Source of the DNA: Lachnospiraceae bacterium
Lineage (GTDB): Bacteria; Bacillota; Clostridia; Lachnospirales; Lachnospiraceae
DNA: 64,000 bases
Direction of reading: 5' to 3'
Assembly: GCA_910576125.1 (NCBI GenBank)
Contig: CAJTHM010000017.1
Coordinates: forward strand, 98,590 to 162,589
Part shown: piece by piece, positions 52,652-59,617 of the stretch
Layout of the letters: each line of letters starts with the position of its first letter
How positions within the stretch are numbered: the first letter of the stretch is position 1
Made by a program: the position numbers and the translations under genes
The notes under the pieces: model-generated
Seen by the model: only the letters and a program-made list of their open reading frames with translations
The model's database searches: none
What the model was told of the DNA's origin: nothing

Positions 52652-53179
52652 CTATTTTTTTACATCCTCTTTAATCTCTTCCCGGTAAGTGATTTCAATG
52701 GTGATGCAAAACGCATCTTCTAACGAATCATAAAAATATTTGTCCCTGCCGCTGTCATATCGTACTATTTTATAATTTCCGCCGGAAACCTCCGCTTCAA
52801 TCTTCTGGATAGTTCCGCTTTCTATCAGCTTTTTTACCTTTGCCCTGCTGCCTTTCTTTATTTCTCCAATACATACATCACCCATAAAGGCTTGAATAGG
52901 TTCTACCCCCCCGAACAAAAGTTCTATTTTTCCGCACAATTCATATTCATAGATTTTTTCATCTTCCAGGCCGCTTTCTATGATTTCCTTTTTGGAAAGT
53001 TTATAGTCCTCGTTTTCCTCCACAAGTTCCATAATATCTTTCATGTGGGCTTCTACATTATCCAGTTTATGCCGCTGTGTCTTGATTATCCCTTTCGGCC
53101 TTTTTGGCTCTTCCTGGGGCGGTGGTGTCGGTGTTGGCTCTTCCTGCTTTTTAGAGAATAGATTTTTTAAAATTCCCAT
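52652..53179 (-). CDS. Uncharacterised prophage protein
   Basis: About 175 residues; start MGILKNLFSKKQEEPTPTPP behind GGGAGGAACTTAAC. A Pro-rich linker (PPPQEEPKRPKG) follows. The C-terminal ~110 residues (YEYELCGKIELLFGGVEPIQ then AFMGDVCIGEIKKGSRAKVK and KYFYDSLEDAFCITIEITYR) look like a compact beta-rich domain. The VCIGEI stretch recalls HIRAN-type DNA-end-binding domains, but this is weak. Directly upstream of the transposase in the same direction. Confidence 0.65.
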   Translation of the reverse strand: MGILKNLFSKKQEEPTPTPPPQEEPKRPKGIIKTQRHKLDNVEAHMKDIMELVEENEDYKLSKKEIIESGLEDEKIYEYELCGKIELLFGGVEPIQAFMGDVCIGEIKKGSRAKVKKLIESGTIQKIEAEVSGGNYKIVRYDSGRDKYFYDSLEDAFCITIEITYREEIKEDVKK

Positions 53180-53233
53180 GTTAAGTTCCTCCCTTTGCAT
53201 GAATCTGTGATTTTGCATACCGCAAGCGGCCAT

Positions 53234-53517
53234 CCGTCCGTATCACGCCCTACGGCTTTATAGGATGACTACTTGCAATATACCGGGTGTTATCGTACAA
53301 CCTTTTAAACGCCGGATAACTTCACCGGGGCGTGGCATGGTTTTCTAGTTCCCGGCCTACCTGGGAAGAATAGGCGTGTACGCTTCCCCTGGTAGGTACT
53401 TTTTGCACCAGTGCAACCCATCAACAGTTTGTAGGGGCTTTGGACCCTCACGCCGCCCATGGTCAGCATGGCCGTTTTAATTGCTCCCGGCGGCTGTCCT
53501 GCTGCCGGGGCGGCATC
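53234..53517. other. Structured non-coding stretch in the prophage
   Basis: No ORF of interest in about 280 bp. It contains a strong hairpin near 53360-53400 (CTACCTGGGAAG with CTTCCCCTGGTAG) and another at about 53488-53512 (CCCGGCGGC with GCTGCCGGGG) right after the Arc-like gene. The second may end that transcript. The whole could be a small RNA or cis-acting phage site. Confidence 0.4.
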
Positions 53518-53712
53518 TTAAACCAGGCCCATCCTTGCATCAATGGCCTGGGTGATATATTGACTTACGCTTTGTCCTGCTGCCGCTGCGGCTTCCGTTA
53601 TGACCGCCTTTTTCCCTTTCGGAACCTTAATTTCTATACGGTCATAGTTTTTCTTGTTAAATTCATTCTGATAAGCAATCTGGTTAAACTCTCCGCTTTT
53701 TGCTCTTGGCAT
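53518..53712 (-). CDS. Arc/MetJ-like ribbon-helix-helix protein
   Basis: 64 residues: MPRAKSGEFNQIAYQNEFNK then KNYDRIEIKVPKGKKAVITE and AAAAAGQSVSQYITQAIDAR. The strand DRIEIKVPKG followed by two helices is the RHH fold of small phage and plasmid repressors. A candidate promoter with inverted repeats lies upstream of the preceding small gene. It may autoregulate that unit. Confidence 0.8.
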   Translation of the reverse strand: MPRAKSGEFNQIAYQNEFNKKNYDRIEIKVPKGKKAVITEAAAAAGQSVSQYITQAIDARMGLV

Positions 53713-53833
53713 ACGTCCCAACCTTTCTTCCGGCAAATTCACGCTTCCTTTCCCTTGCCAAATAGTGTATAATTGCACTTAGCAGATTGGGCGGCTTTGG
53801 CAAGTCCACCGCCCTTTCTGGTTCCCTTTGGTC

Positions 53834-53974
53834 TTACTTGTTAAGTAAGGCTTTTACTTTTTCCTTTGCTTCCGCAAGGTCTTTACAGTCATTCAAGATT
53901 TCAAGAATCTTTCTTGTTTGGTTTTCCTCAACGACTTCTTTTAACAGTTCGCTTGTGTTCATTTCTTCGTCCAT
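53834..53974 (-). CDS. Small acidic helical protein
   Basis: 46 residues: MDEEMNTSELLKEVVEENQT then RKILEILNDCKDLAEAKEKV and KALLNK. Ribosome site AAGGAAGAG seven bases ahead. It is the first gene after a consensus promoter and before the Arc-like gene. It may be an antirepressor or antitoxin-like partner, but nothing in the sequence proves it. Confidence 0.65.
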   Translation of the reverse strand: MDEEMNTSELLKEVVEENQTRKILEILNDCKDLAEAKEKVKALLNK

Positions 53975-54033
53975 ATGCTCTTCCTTTCTATGCTTGCCCA
54001 TGTATTTGTTAAGTATCTCCCTTAACTGTCTTT

Positions 54034-54080
54034 ATTATATAACATATGTCGGCATATGTCAACACATATTCCGACATATT
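54034..54080 (-). promoter_or_regulatory. Consensus promoter with inverted-repeat operators
   Basis: Minus strand TTGACA, 17 bp, TATAAT, all consensus. On the plus strand ATATGTCGGCATATG (54044-54058) and ATATTCCGACATATT (54066-54080) form an inverted pair around the -35. This is a likely binding site for the Arc-like protein. Confidence 0.8.
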
Positions 54081-54097
54081 CCTAAAAATTTTTCACG

Positions 54098-54128
54098 AAA
54101 AAGGAACACGCCTATTTTGACGTGTTCC
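54098..54128 (-). terminator. Terminator of the late (lysis) operon
   Basis: Minus strand GGAACACG, ten bases, CGTGTTCC and five T. About 70 bp downstream of the endolysin stop codon, so late phage transcription ends here. Confidence 0.8.
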
Positions 54129-54197
54129 CTATCTTGTGACATATCATTATTCCTTGCTTTGGCCTTGTTTATCTCCAAAAGGCGGTTGTTTTACAGA

Positions 54198-55478
54198 TTA
54201 TTTCAATAACCCGTTTACCTTATCCTGGACGGCCCGGTAATCATACCCGGCGGCTTCCAGGCGTTTCTTTCTCTCTGTTCCATTTCCCCATTTCCCGGCA
54301 ATCACTTCCTTTGCAACTTCCGCCACGCTCTTTGTGGGTTTTTCATTCCCTTTCAGTAAAGCGTTTACCTGGTCCTGGACAGCCTGGTAACTATACCCGG
54401 CAGCTTCCAGGCGTTCCTTGCGTTCTTCACCGTTGCCCCATGCTCCGGCAATCACTTCCTTTGCAACGGCGGCCACGGTCTTTGCTCCGCTTCCGGCGGC
54501 ATCCGCTCCGCTTTCCTCTGTATACCTTGGAACGCCATACCCCCTTATGTAGCGGCCATCCACGGCCAGGACACGGCGGCCAACTGCATTGTTTTTATTG
54601 CCCTCAATGACGGTAATCTTTCCGCCCTCCACGCTCTCAACAATTCCCACATGGTCCGGCCATCCCGTGCAATCCCCGGCCCCGGAATCGTCCCAATCAT
54701 AGAAAATCACATCCCCAGGGGACGGCGTTCTGCTATCACTTTCCTGCCACTCTCCCTTGGCACGGAATAATTCTATCATCTGGCCGCATCCGCACTCGGT
54801 TGGGATAATTTCCGTCAAGCCGCATTTTATAGCAACGGCAGAAACAAAGGTCGCACACCAGGCATCCGTATACTTTACCCTGTAGCCCCTGGCAAGCGGC
54901 GTGTGGCCGTTGTATACGTCTATGATTCCCTTGTGGGTCCCGTCCGCTTCATTCCGGCCAATCCATTCCCTTGCCTGGGCCAGTGCGGCACTTGCTGTCT
55001 TTGCCGTTCCCATTTCCCCTTTCACGTCATATTGCCTTAAATCATACTGCGAAACAATCCTCATGGTATTTTCCACATACTTGCCGCTTGTGGCGTACCC
55101 GTCCGCCTTGATTGTTTCCAGATATGCCGCCGGGTCCGTGATGCCTTTAAGGTTCTGGTATCTTTCCAGTTGGATGAAATCAAAATACCCTTTCACGCCC
55201 TCTTCCATGCTGCCATATACCCGGAAATTGTCCTTAATCTGCGTAAGGGTTCCCGGCGTGTACTCTTCCATGGTTTTAAGGTTTACGCTTTTCCCGGTCC
55301 ACCTTGTCCCACATTTCAGCCCAAAATAATTATGGTACACCGCCGCCAGACGGCTTTCCCCCCATCCACTTTCCAGGACTGCCTGGGCTATAATTGGGCT
55401 GTGTACTGCAATCCCATGGGCGGCGGCGTATTTCTGCACATACCCGGCAATCTTTTTGATGAAATCCTGCTTTTCCAT
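54198..55478 (-). CDS. Two-domain endolysin: glucosaminidase + CHAP + two CW_7 repeats
   Basis: 426 residues. Residues ~1-150 are an N-acetylglucosaminidase (SPIIAQAVLESGWGESRLAA ... YHNYFGLKC). Residues ~165-315 are a CHAP amidase/endopeptidase with the catalytic Cys in TDAWCATFVSAVAIKC and His in WPDHVGIVESVEGG. The C-terminus has two CW_7/Cpl-7-type wall-binding repeats, VAKEVIAGAWGNGEERKERL and VAKEVIAGKWGNGTERKKRL. It cuts both glycan and peptide bonds to release phage. Holin-like gene directly upstream. Confidence 0.95.
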   Translation of the reverse strand: MEKQDFIKKIAGYVQKYAAAHGIAVHSPIIAQAVLESGWGESRLAAVYHNYFGLKCGTRWTGKSVNLKTMEEYTPGTLTQIKDNFRVYGSMEEGVKGYFDFIQLERYQNLKGITDPAAYLETIKADGYATSGKYVENTMRIVSQYDLRQYDVKGEMGTAKTASAALAQAREWIGRNEADGTHKGIIDVYNGHTPLARGYRVKYTDAWCATFVSAVAIKCGLTEIIPTECGCGQMIELFRAKGEWQESDSRTPSPGDVIFYDWDDSGAGDCTGWPDHVGIVESVEGGKITVIEGNKNNAVGRRVLAVDGRYIRGYGVPRYTEESGADAAGSGAKTVAAVAKEVIAGAWGNGEERKERLEAAGYSYQAVQDQVNALLKGNEKPTKSVAEVAKEVIAGKWGNGTERKKRLEAAGYDYRAVQDKVNGLLK

Positions 55479-55481
55479 TCC

Positions 55482-55724
55482 TTACACTTCCTTTTCCGCA
55501 TCCTCGATTTCCACGCCTACTTCAATCCCGGCGTTGGCCGAATCCGTCAAACCCTCTCCAATGATATAGGCCACAACGGATGCCCCGGCCATGATAAGTG
55601 CCGTTACCTGGGCGGCGGTGTTTTCCGTCCCTCCCGTGGCAACAATCATCATGGAAACAAAGGAAGCTGCCGCCGTCCATAACTTACGGCTTGTAAGTTT
55701 CCTTGCCCAATTTACATTTTTCAT
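55482..55724 (-). CDS. Small holin-like membrane protein
   Basis: 80 residues; start MKNVNWARKLTSRKLWTAAA behind AAGGAG. Two hydrophobic segments (WTAAASFVSMMIVATGG and TALIMAGASVVAYIIGEGL) with a short loop and a charged, acidic end. This matches the Phi-like phage holin pattern (K-N-NWK-R ...). Four bases ahead of the endolysin gene, supporting a holin role: pore formation that frees the endolysin. Confidence 0.85.
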   Translation of the reverse strand: MKNVNWARKLTSRKLWTAAASFVSMMIVATGGTENTAAQVTALIMAGASVVAYIIGEGLTDSANAGIEVGVEIEDAEKEV

Positions 55725-55784
55725 TGTCTGTTTCTCCTTTCGCTTTTCTTTTATTTCCAAACCCTTTTCTGGTGTGGATTCCTT

Positions 55785-56096
55785 TTAATAAATCCCCCGG
55801 ATGCCCTGCTCCGTTAAGAAGTCCTTTTGCTCATGCTTTATTTCCCTGGCATACTGCAAGGCGGCTTCCGTTTCCCCGTTTGCGTGCCCGTTCTTTATGG
55901 CCGTGGCGGTTGCTTCCCCCAGTGCGATTGATGCCATCACGCTTTTAATGATTAGGACTTCGCTTTTCTCCCGGATTTTTTCTTTTTCCTCCGTTTCTTT
56001 CTGCTGCTTCTTGATTTTCTCTTCAATGAGCCAAAAGCAGAAACCAGTTACCGCACTCGGAATACTCATTGCAAGAATCAGTGTTTGTAAATCCAT
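55785..56096 (-). CDS. Small membrane-anchored phage protein
   Basis: About 103 residues; start MDLQTLILAMSIPSAVTGFC behind GGAGGGTAAGGA. One N-terminal membrane segment (FCFWLIEEKIKKQQ), then a Lys/Glu-rich helix and a helical end (HANGETEAALQYAREIKHEQ). Its place in the lysis module suggests a second holin or antiholin/spanin-like role. Not proven. Confidence 0.7.
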   Translation of the reverse strand: MDLQTLILAMSIPSAVTGFCFWLIEEKIKKQQKETEEKEKIREKSEVLIIKSVMASIALGEATATAIKNGHANGETEAALQYAREIKHEQKDFLTEQGIRGIY

Positions 56097-56162
56097 TTCC
56101 TTACCCTCCATAAATAGCTTTATCCGTATCATACCGCCCATGGCGTTCAAATTCTGACCCAC

Positions 56163-57215
56163 TTATGCCGGAACCAAAATGCCGCTTTCCCTCTGCTCCC
56201 ACTCCCAAAACAGCAATTCATATTCTATGGCCTTTGTAACGTGGTAGGTGTCGGCGTGCCCCATGTGTCCCAGGCGGCTTTTATATTTCCGCTCAAAGGC
56301 TTCACGGTCCAGTTCCCCGGCTTCCAGGTGCTTCACGTCATTTTTCAGCCGCCGGACGGATGCCTTTCTGACTTTCCTATATTCCGGGTGGTGGATATAG
56401 CCGCAAAAATCAATCCCATTTCCGGCATACAGAATGGTGCTTTTGGGATTCACATGCAATTTCATTTCCTCTTCCAAAAATTCTTCAATCCGTTTCACCC
56501 ATTCCTTTAGCTGTGCCAGGTCCGGGGAAAGGATGATAAAATCATCCATGTATCGGATATAATATTTGATATGCAAGGTATGTTTCACGAACTTGTCCAG
56601 GCGGTTCCCGTACACATTGGCAAATAATTGTGATGTAAGATTTCCCACGGGGATGCCCACGCCGTCCGGCAATATCCCGTTCTTGTCAATGATATTATCC
56701 ATAAGATAAAGGGCTTTTCTGTCCCCTATGTACCGCCTATTTTCCGTTTTTAGTTCATCATGTGGTATAGATGCAAAGTATTTGCTTATGTCCCCTTTAT
56801 AGGCGTATAGCCGCAATGCCGCAATTATCATTAGTTCATACATCCATTGGTATAATTGGTCACTTGCGGCGTGCATCCCTTTCCCCTCACGGCACGCATA
56901 GGAATGGGTATAGAACCTTTGTTCAAATACCGGCCCTATGGCATTTACAATCATGTGCTGCACCACTCTGTCATAGAACGGCAACGCCATGATAAGGCGT
57001 TCCTTTGGCTCCCATACCTTGAAAACGGTATATTCCCCCTGCTTATAGGTGAGGTTCTCCAATTCCTCACACGCCCTAAATAGTTCATCCTCCTTTGACA
57101 TGGAAAATGCCAATACCTCTTCATGGAACCGCTTGTTTGCTGCGGCTTTCTTGAATGATGTATTGGCATTGTCAAAGGTATACATTTTTTCATGTAACCC
57201 TTTAACTGTTTTCAT
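56163..57215 (-). CDS. Diversity-generating retroelement reverse transcriptase
   Basis: 350 residues. Palm motif A in AYKGDISKYFASIPHDEL, motif C YIRYMDDFIILS, and the DGR-diagnostic motif 4 IPVGNLTSQLFANVYGNRLD, where group II introns have SP. The C-terminus is short, without maturase or nuclease domains, as in DGR enzymes. It copies the template-repeat RNA with adenine errors; the cDNA replaces the variable repeat in the target gene. It lies downstream of the template repeat in the order target-avd-TR-RT, as in the Bordetella phage system. Confidence 0.97.
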   Translation of the reverse strand: MKTVKGLHEKMYTFDNANTSFKKAAANKRFHEEVLAFSMSKEDELFRACEELENLTYKQGEYTVFKVWEPKERLIMALPFYDRVVQHMIVNAIGPVFEQRFYTHSYACREGKGMHAASDQLYQWMYELMIIAALRLYAYKGDISKYFASIPHDELKTENRRYIGDRKALYLMDNIIDKNGILPDGVGIPVGNLTSQLFANVYGNRLDKFVKHTLHIKYYIRYMDDFIILSPDLAQLKEWVKRIEEFLEEEMKLHVNPKSTILYAGNGIDFCGYIHHPEYRKVRKASVRRLKNDVKHLEAGELDREAFERKYKSRLGHMGHADTYHVTKAIEYELLFWEWEQRESGILVPA

Positions 57216-57374
57216 TTTGCCCTACCAATTTTCAAATATTCTTCTACTCAAAAGGCGGTGCCTTTTCTATTTTGTCCGGACAAGACGCCGGAACGGGAAA
57301 ACCGTCTGACTTATCAGAATGATTGATAAATCTTGCTAGTAGCCCATAGGCCCCTAAGTCTGCAAAGTTGATTA

Positions 57375-57502
57375 GTCACACACGCACCACACGCCAATGT
57401 TCGTGTTCACGTTCCACGGAACATTGTTGCAATTGACGGCCCGTGAACCGCAATGCACGCCGTTGTTCCAATTGCCGCCGCCAATGAGGGCGTGCAAGCC
57501 CG
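57375..57502 (-). repeat. DGR template repeat (TR), 128 bp
   Basis: 116 of 128 bases are identical to the variable repeat at 57997-58124. All 12 differences fall on adenines of the coding-strand TR: ten A-to-G, one A-to-T and one A-to-C. Read in the target frame it contains nine Asn codons (AAT/AAC), six of which are altered in the VR. It lies between avd and the reverse transcriptase gene and is presumably transcribed as the mutagenic template. Confidence 0.96.
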
Positions 57503-57540
57503 GCCGGGTGCGAATTAACAGTTTCCCCAAAATTCATTCC

Positions 57541-57936
57541 TTATTTCCATTTTCCGTCTTTCACGGCCCCGATAATGCCGCCCAATATCTTCCCTACCTC
57601 TGCCAGTTTCCGGCTTGCCACTTCGTATCGGTGTTTGTTCACCGCCGAATATTTCAAGTCAAACGCAAGCCGAATCAGCACCCGTATAAATTCCAGTTCC
57701 ACGTCCGCCGCATATATATGGCTTTTCGTTCCCGTCTTTCTGAACCGTATTATGTCCTTTACCAGTTCAAAAAGTGACTGCTTTATGTATAGCTGCAATG
57801 CGAACTTTTCAAACTTCGGAAGCTGTCCTAAGATTGGAAAGATATAAACCAGGAAATCATAAACTTTTTGGAATAGTTTCATGCTTTCCATGAAACCGTT
57901 TGTTTGCTTGTTTTCTGTTTCTTTTTCTTGGGCCAT
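57541..57936 (-). CDS. avd: DGR accessory variability determinant (Avd)
   Basis: 131 residues, helical, basic. Text such as MESMKLFQKVYDFLVYIFPI, LQLYIKQSLFELVKDIIRFR and VELEFIRVLIRLAFDLKYSA fits the four-helix Avd bundle. It forms a pentamer that holds the reverse transcriptase and template RNA in known DGRs. Start behind GGAGAA. Located between the target gene (with its downstream hairpin) and the TR, the canonical place. Confidence 0.93.
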   Translation of the reverse strand: MAQEKETENKQTNGFMESMKLFQKVYDFLVYIFPILGQLPKFEKFALQLYIKQSLFELVKDIIRFRKTGTKSHIYAADVELEFIRVLIRLAFDLKYSAVNKHRYEVASRKLAEVGKILGGIIGAVKDGKWK

Positions 57937-57957
57937 TTCTCCATCCCTTTACAAGTC

Positions 57958-57980
57958 GGGGTTGGGCTTTCGCCCACCCC
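57958..57980. other. Hairpin downstream of the VR (DGR cruciform-type)
   Basis: On the coding strand a nine-base-pair stem (GGGGTGGGC with GCCCAACCCC, one bulged A) closes a GAAA loop. It lies 16 bp beyond the VR 3' end. Homing DGRs carry such a hairpin with a GRNA-type tetraloop next to the VR and not next to the TR, and no matching hairpin follows the TR. Confidence 0.75.
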
Positions 57981-57987
57981 AACAGAT

Positions 57988-59088
57988 TTACAGACTGTCA
58001 CACACGCACCACACGCCAACGCCCGCGTACACGTTCCACGGAACATTGCTGCAATGGACGGCCCGTGAACCGCAACGCACGCCGTTGCCCCAATCGCCGC
58101 CGCCAATGAGGGCGCGCAAGCCCGTACTGTTCGCCATATACGCCTGGCCGTAACCGTTGCCTAACACATTATGCCACGCCCAGGATGTCCCCGTTGGGTC
58201 ATGTAACAGTTCAACCAACCATTTCCACACGTTCCCCACCAGGTCACATATATTTAAGGCACTCACGGCGTTTGCAATGTTCCCAACGGCGGTTCTTGCC
58301 TTGTTGGCGGTTGCCGTCCACCCGTTTGTGTTGGAATCATCCAACCCCTGGGGGCTTCCGTCTGCTGCCACGGTAAATTCCATGTAATCCGGCAGACGCT
58401 TCCCCACACGCCTTGCCCTTTCCCCTGCAATATACCAGTTAAGGCCCTCCGTACCCGTGATAGGCGTGCCGCAATAGACAGACTGTAATCCATTGGCTCC
58501 GTCATCACTGGAAAGGTAGATGTCACCCCATAAAGCGTTCCCCAGGTATACCATGCCGGACGGGTCACATTTAGGGCGGTGCTTCGTGGTCCATACGGAA
58601 TTTGGGATAATATCCACACGGGTATTCCCCTCCCATCCGGCACCCCTTACCGCCCCGGATGTATTGATTGGCCTGCCGTATTCGTCCGTATTCCTCACAC
58701 GGCCATAATGGAATCCGCCAATCTTCCGGGTGTTGGTATCGTCCCATCCCTCGCCGTCCGGGAACGTGGAATTTAACGAAATCAAATACTGTTCGTCCTG
58801 GTCATCCGTTCCCGGGTCACAAATATAGATATAATAATCATTGCCATGTGCAAAATCGCTTCCCTGGTCCAGATTTTCCTTTGTAAGTATGGTTTCCGCC
58901 GTCTTGAACACGGACGTTTCACCCACCGCAATCACGCATCCGCCAATGACTGTGATTTCTCCCCGTCCGCTGTACTGGATGTACGCCTTGTCCGGGGCCA
59001 CAATATCAGAAATGGCCGCCATCTTTGCAACGGTAATCTTCGCCCGTTCATCCAACATATTTTCATCATACACAAATAATCTGCTCAC
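57988..59088 (-). CDS. DGR target: tail-tip protein with FGE-sulfatase/C-type-lectin fold
   Basis: 366 residues from a GTG that overlaps the previous gene by four bases. The first ~150 residues form a phage-attachment part. The C-terminal ~190 residues match the formylglycine-synthase-like lectin fold of DGR variable proteins (LNWYIAGERARRVGKRLPDY; LNICDLVGNVWKWLVELLHD; TGLRALIGGG). Residues ~322-363 are encoded by the VR; ten of them differ from the TR-encoded version (H-to-R twice, N-to-D/G/H/S/Y/G, T-to-A, I-to-V). Trp, Cys and Gly scaffold residues are conserved. Likely the receptor-binding tip of the tail. Confidence 0.94.
   Translation of the reverse strand: MSRLFVYDENMLDERAKITVAKMAAISDIVAPDKAYIQYSGRGEITVIGGCVIAVGETSVFKTAETILTKENLDQGSDFAHGNDYYIYICDPGTDDQDEQYLISLNSTFPDGEGWDDTNTRKIGGFHYGRVRNTDEYGRPINTSGAVRGAGWEGNTRVDIIPNSVWTTKHRPKCDPSGMVYLGNALWGDIYLSSDDGANGLQSVYCGTPITGTEGLNWYIAGERARRVGKRLPDYMEFTVAADGSPQGLDDSNTNGWTATANKARTAVGNIANAVSALNICDLVGNVWKWLVELLHDPTGTSWAWHNVLGNGYGQAYMANSTGLRALIGGGDWGNGVRCGSRAVHCSNVPWNVYAGVGVWCVCDSL
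57997..58124 (-). repeat. DGR variable repeat (VR), 128 bp
   Basis: Last ~43 codons of the target gene, ending three codons before the stop. It differs from the TR only at 12 TR-adenine positions. The 3' end GGCGTGTGGTGCGTGTGTGA is unchanged and probably acts as the initiation site for homing. Confidence 0.96.
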
Positions 59089-59597
59089 GCTTCCAATTCT
59101 CCTTTCATTTCCTCTACTTCCTCCCTGGAAATCCCCAGGCGGTCATAGAACGTCACCGCCGCCGGGATGCCGATTTCCATTGTGCCGATATTCACGGCTT
59201 TGGAAAGGTTCAGTATAGTGTGGGTTGTGGTATTCTGCTGCCCTGCTGCCGCCTGGCCGCTTCCCGTGCCCTCCCTTGCCGCTTCCTGGCCCTCTGTGGC
59301 GGCGTTTTCCGTGTCGGTGGTATGTTTATCCACCTCCACCGTTTCAACGCTCTGTATGGTCGGATAAACCGCCCCGTTTTTGACCCTCTGCCCTGCTGCC
59401 GCTTCGGCACAAAACATGATTGTGACCGCCTTTCTGTCCTCTGACAGATTGATGACCGGGCACATAATCCAGTTCTGATTTTCCAGTTTCGCCACGGCTT
59501 CCAACCAATCCGACTTTTTAAGGCTCCCTTTCTTCGCCATCTTGAACGTGTTTACCAGGTCCGACTTTGTTTTGATTACTTTAGGAAATCCTTTCAT
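59085..59597 (-). CDS. Prophage protein preceding the DGR target
   Basis: 170 residues. N-terminus KVIKTKSDLVNTFKMAKKGS then AVAKLENQNWIMCPVINLSE; a Thr/Glu/Gln-rich linker in the middle (AATEGQEAAREGTGSGQAAA); C-terminus NIGTMEIGIPAAVTFYDRLG. No named family that I recognise. Its stop overlaps the target's GTG start (GTGA), so the two are co-translated. It may be a baseplate connector or chaperone for the variable protein. Confidence 0.7.
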   Translation of the reverse strand: MKGFPKVIKTKSDLVNTFKMAKKGSLKKSDWLEAVAKLENQNWIMCPVINLSEDRKAVTIMFCAEAAAGQRVKNGAVYPTIQSVETVEVDKHTTDTENAATEGQEAAREGTGSGQAAAGQQNTTTHTILNLSKAVNIGTMEIGIPAAVTFYDRLGISREEVEEMKGELEA

Positions 59598-59617
59598 CCT
59601 CTTACCTCACTTTCTTT

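Noticed and set aside
53834..53974. Possible programmed frameshift in the 46-residue phage ORF
   Set aside because: On careful reading the A-run is four bases long and the frame is continuous, so no shift is needed.
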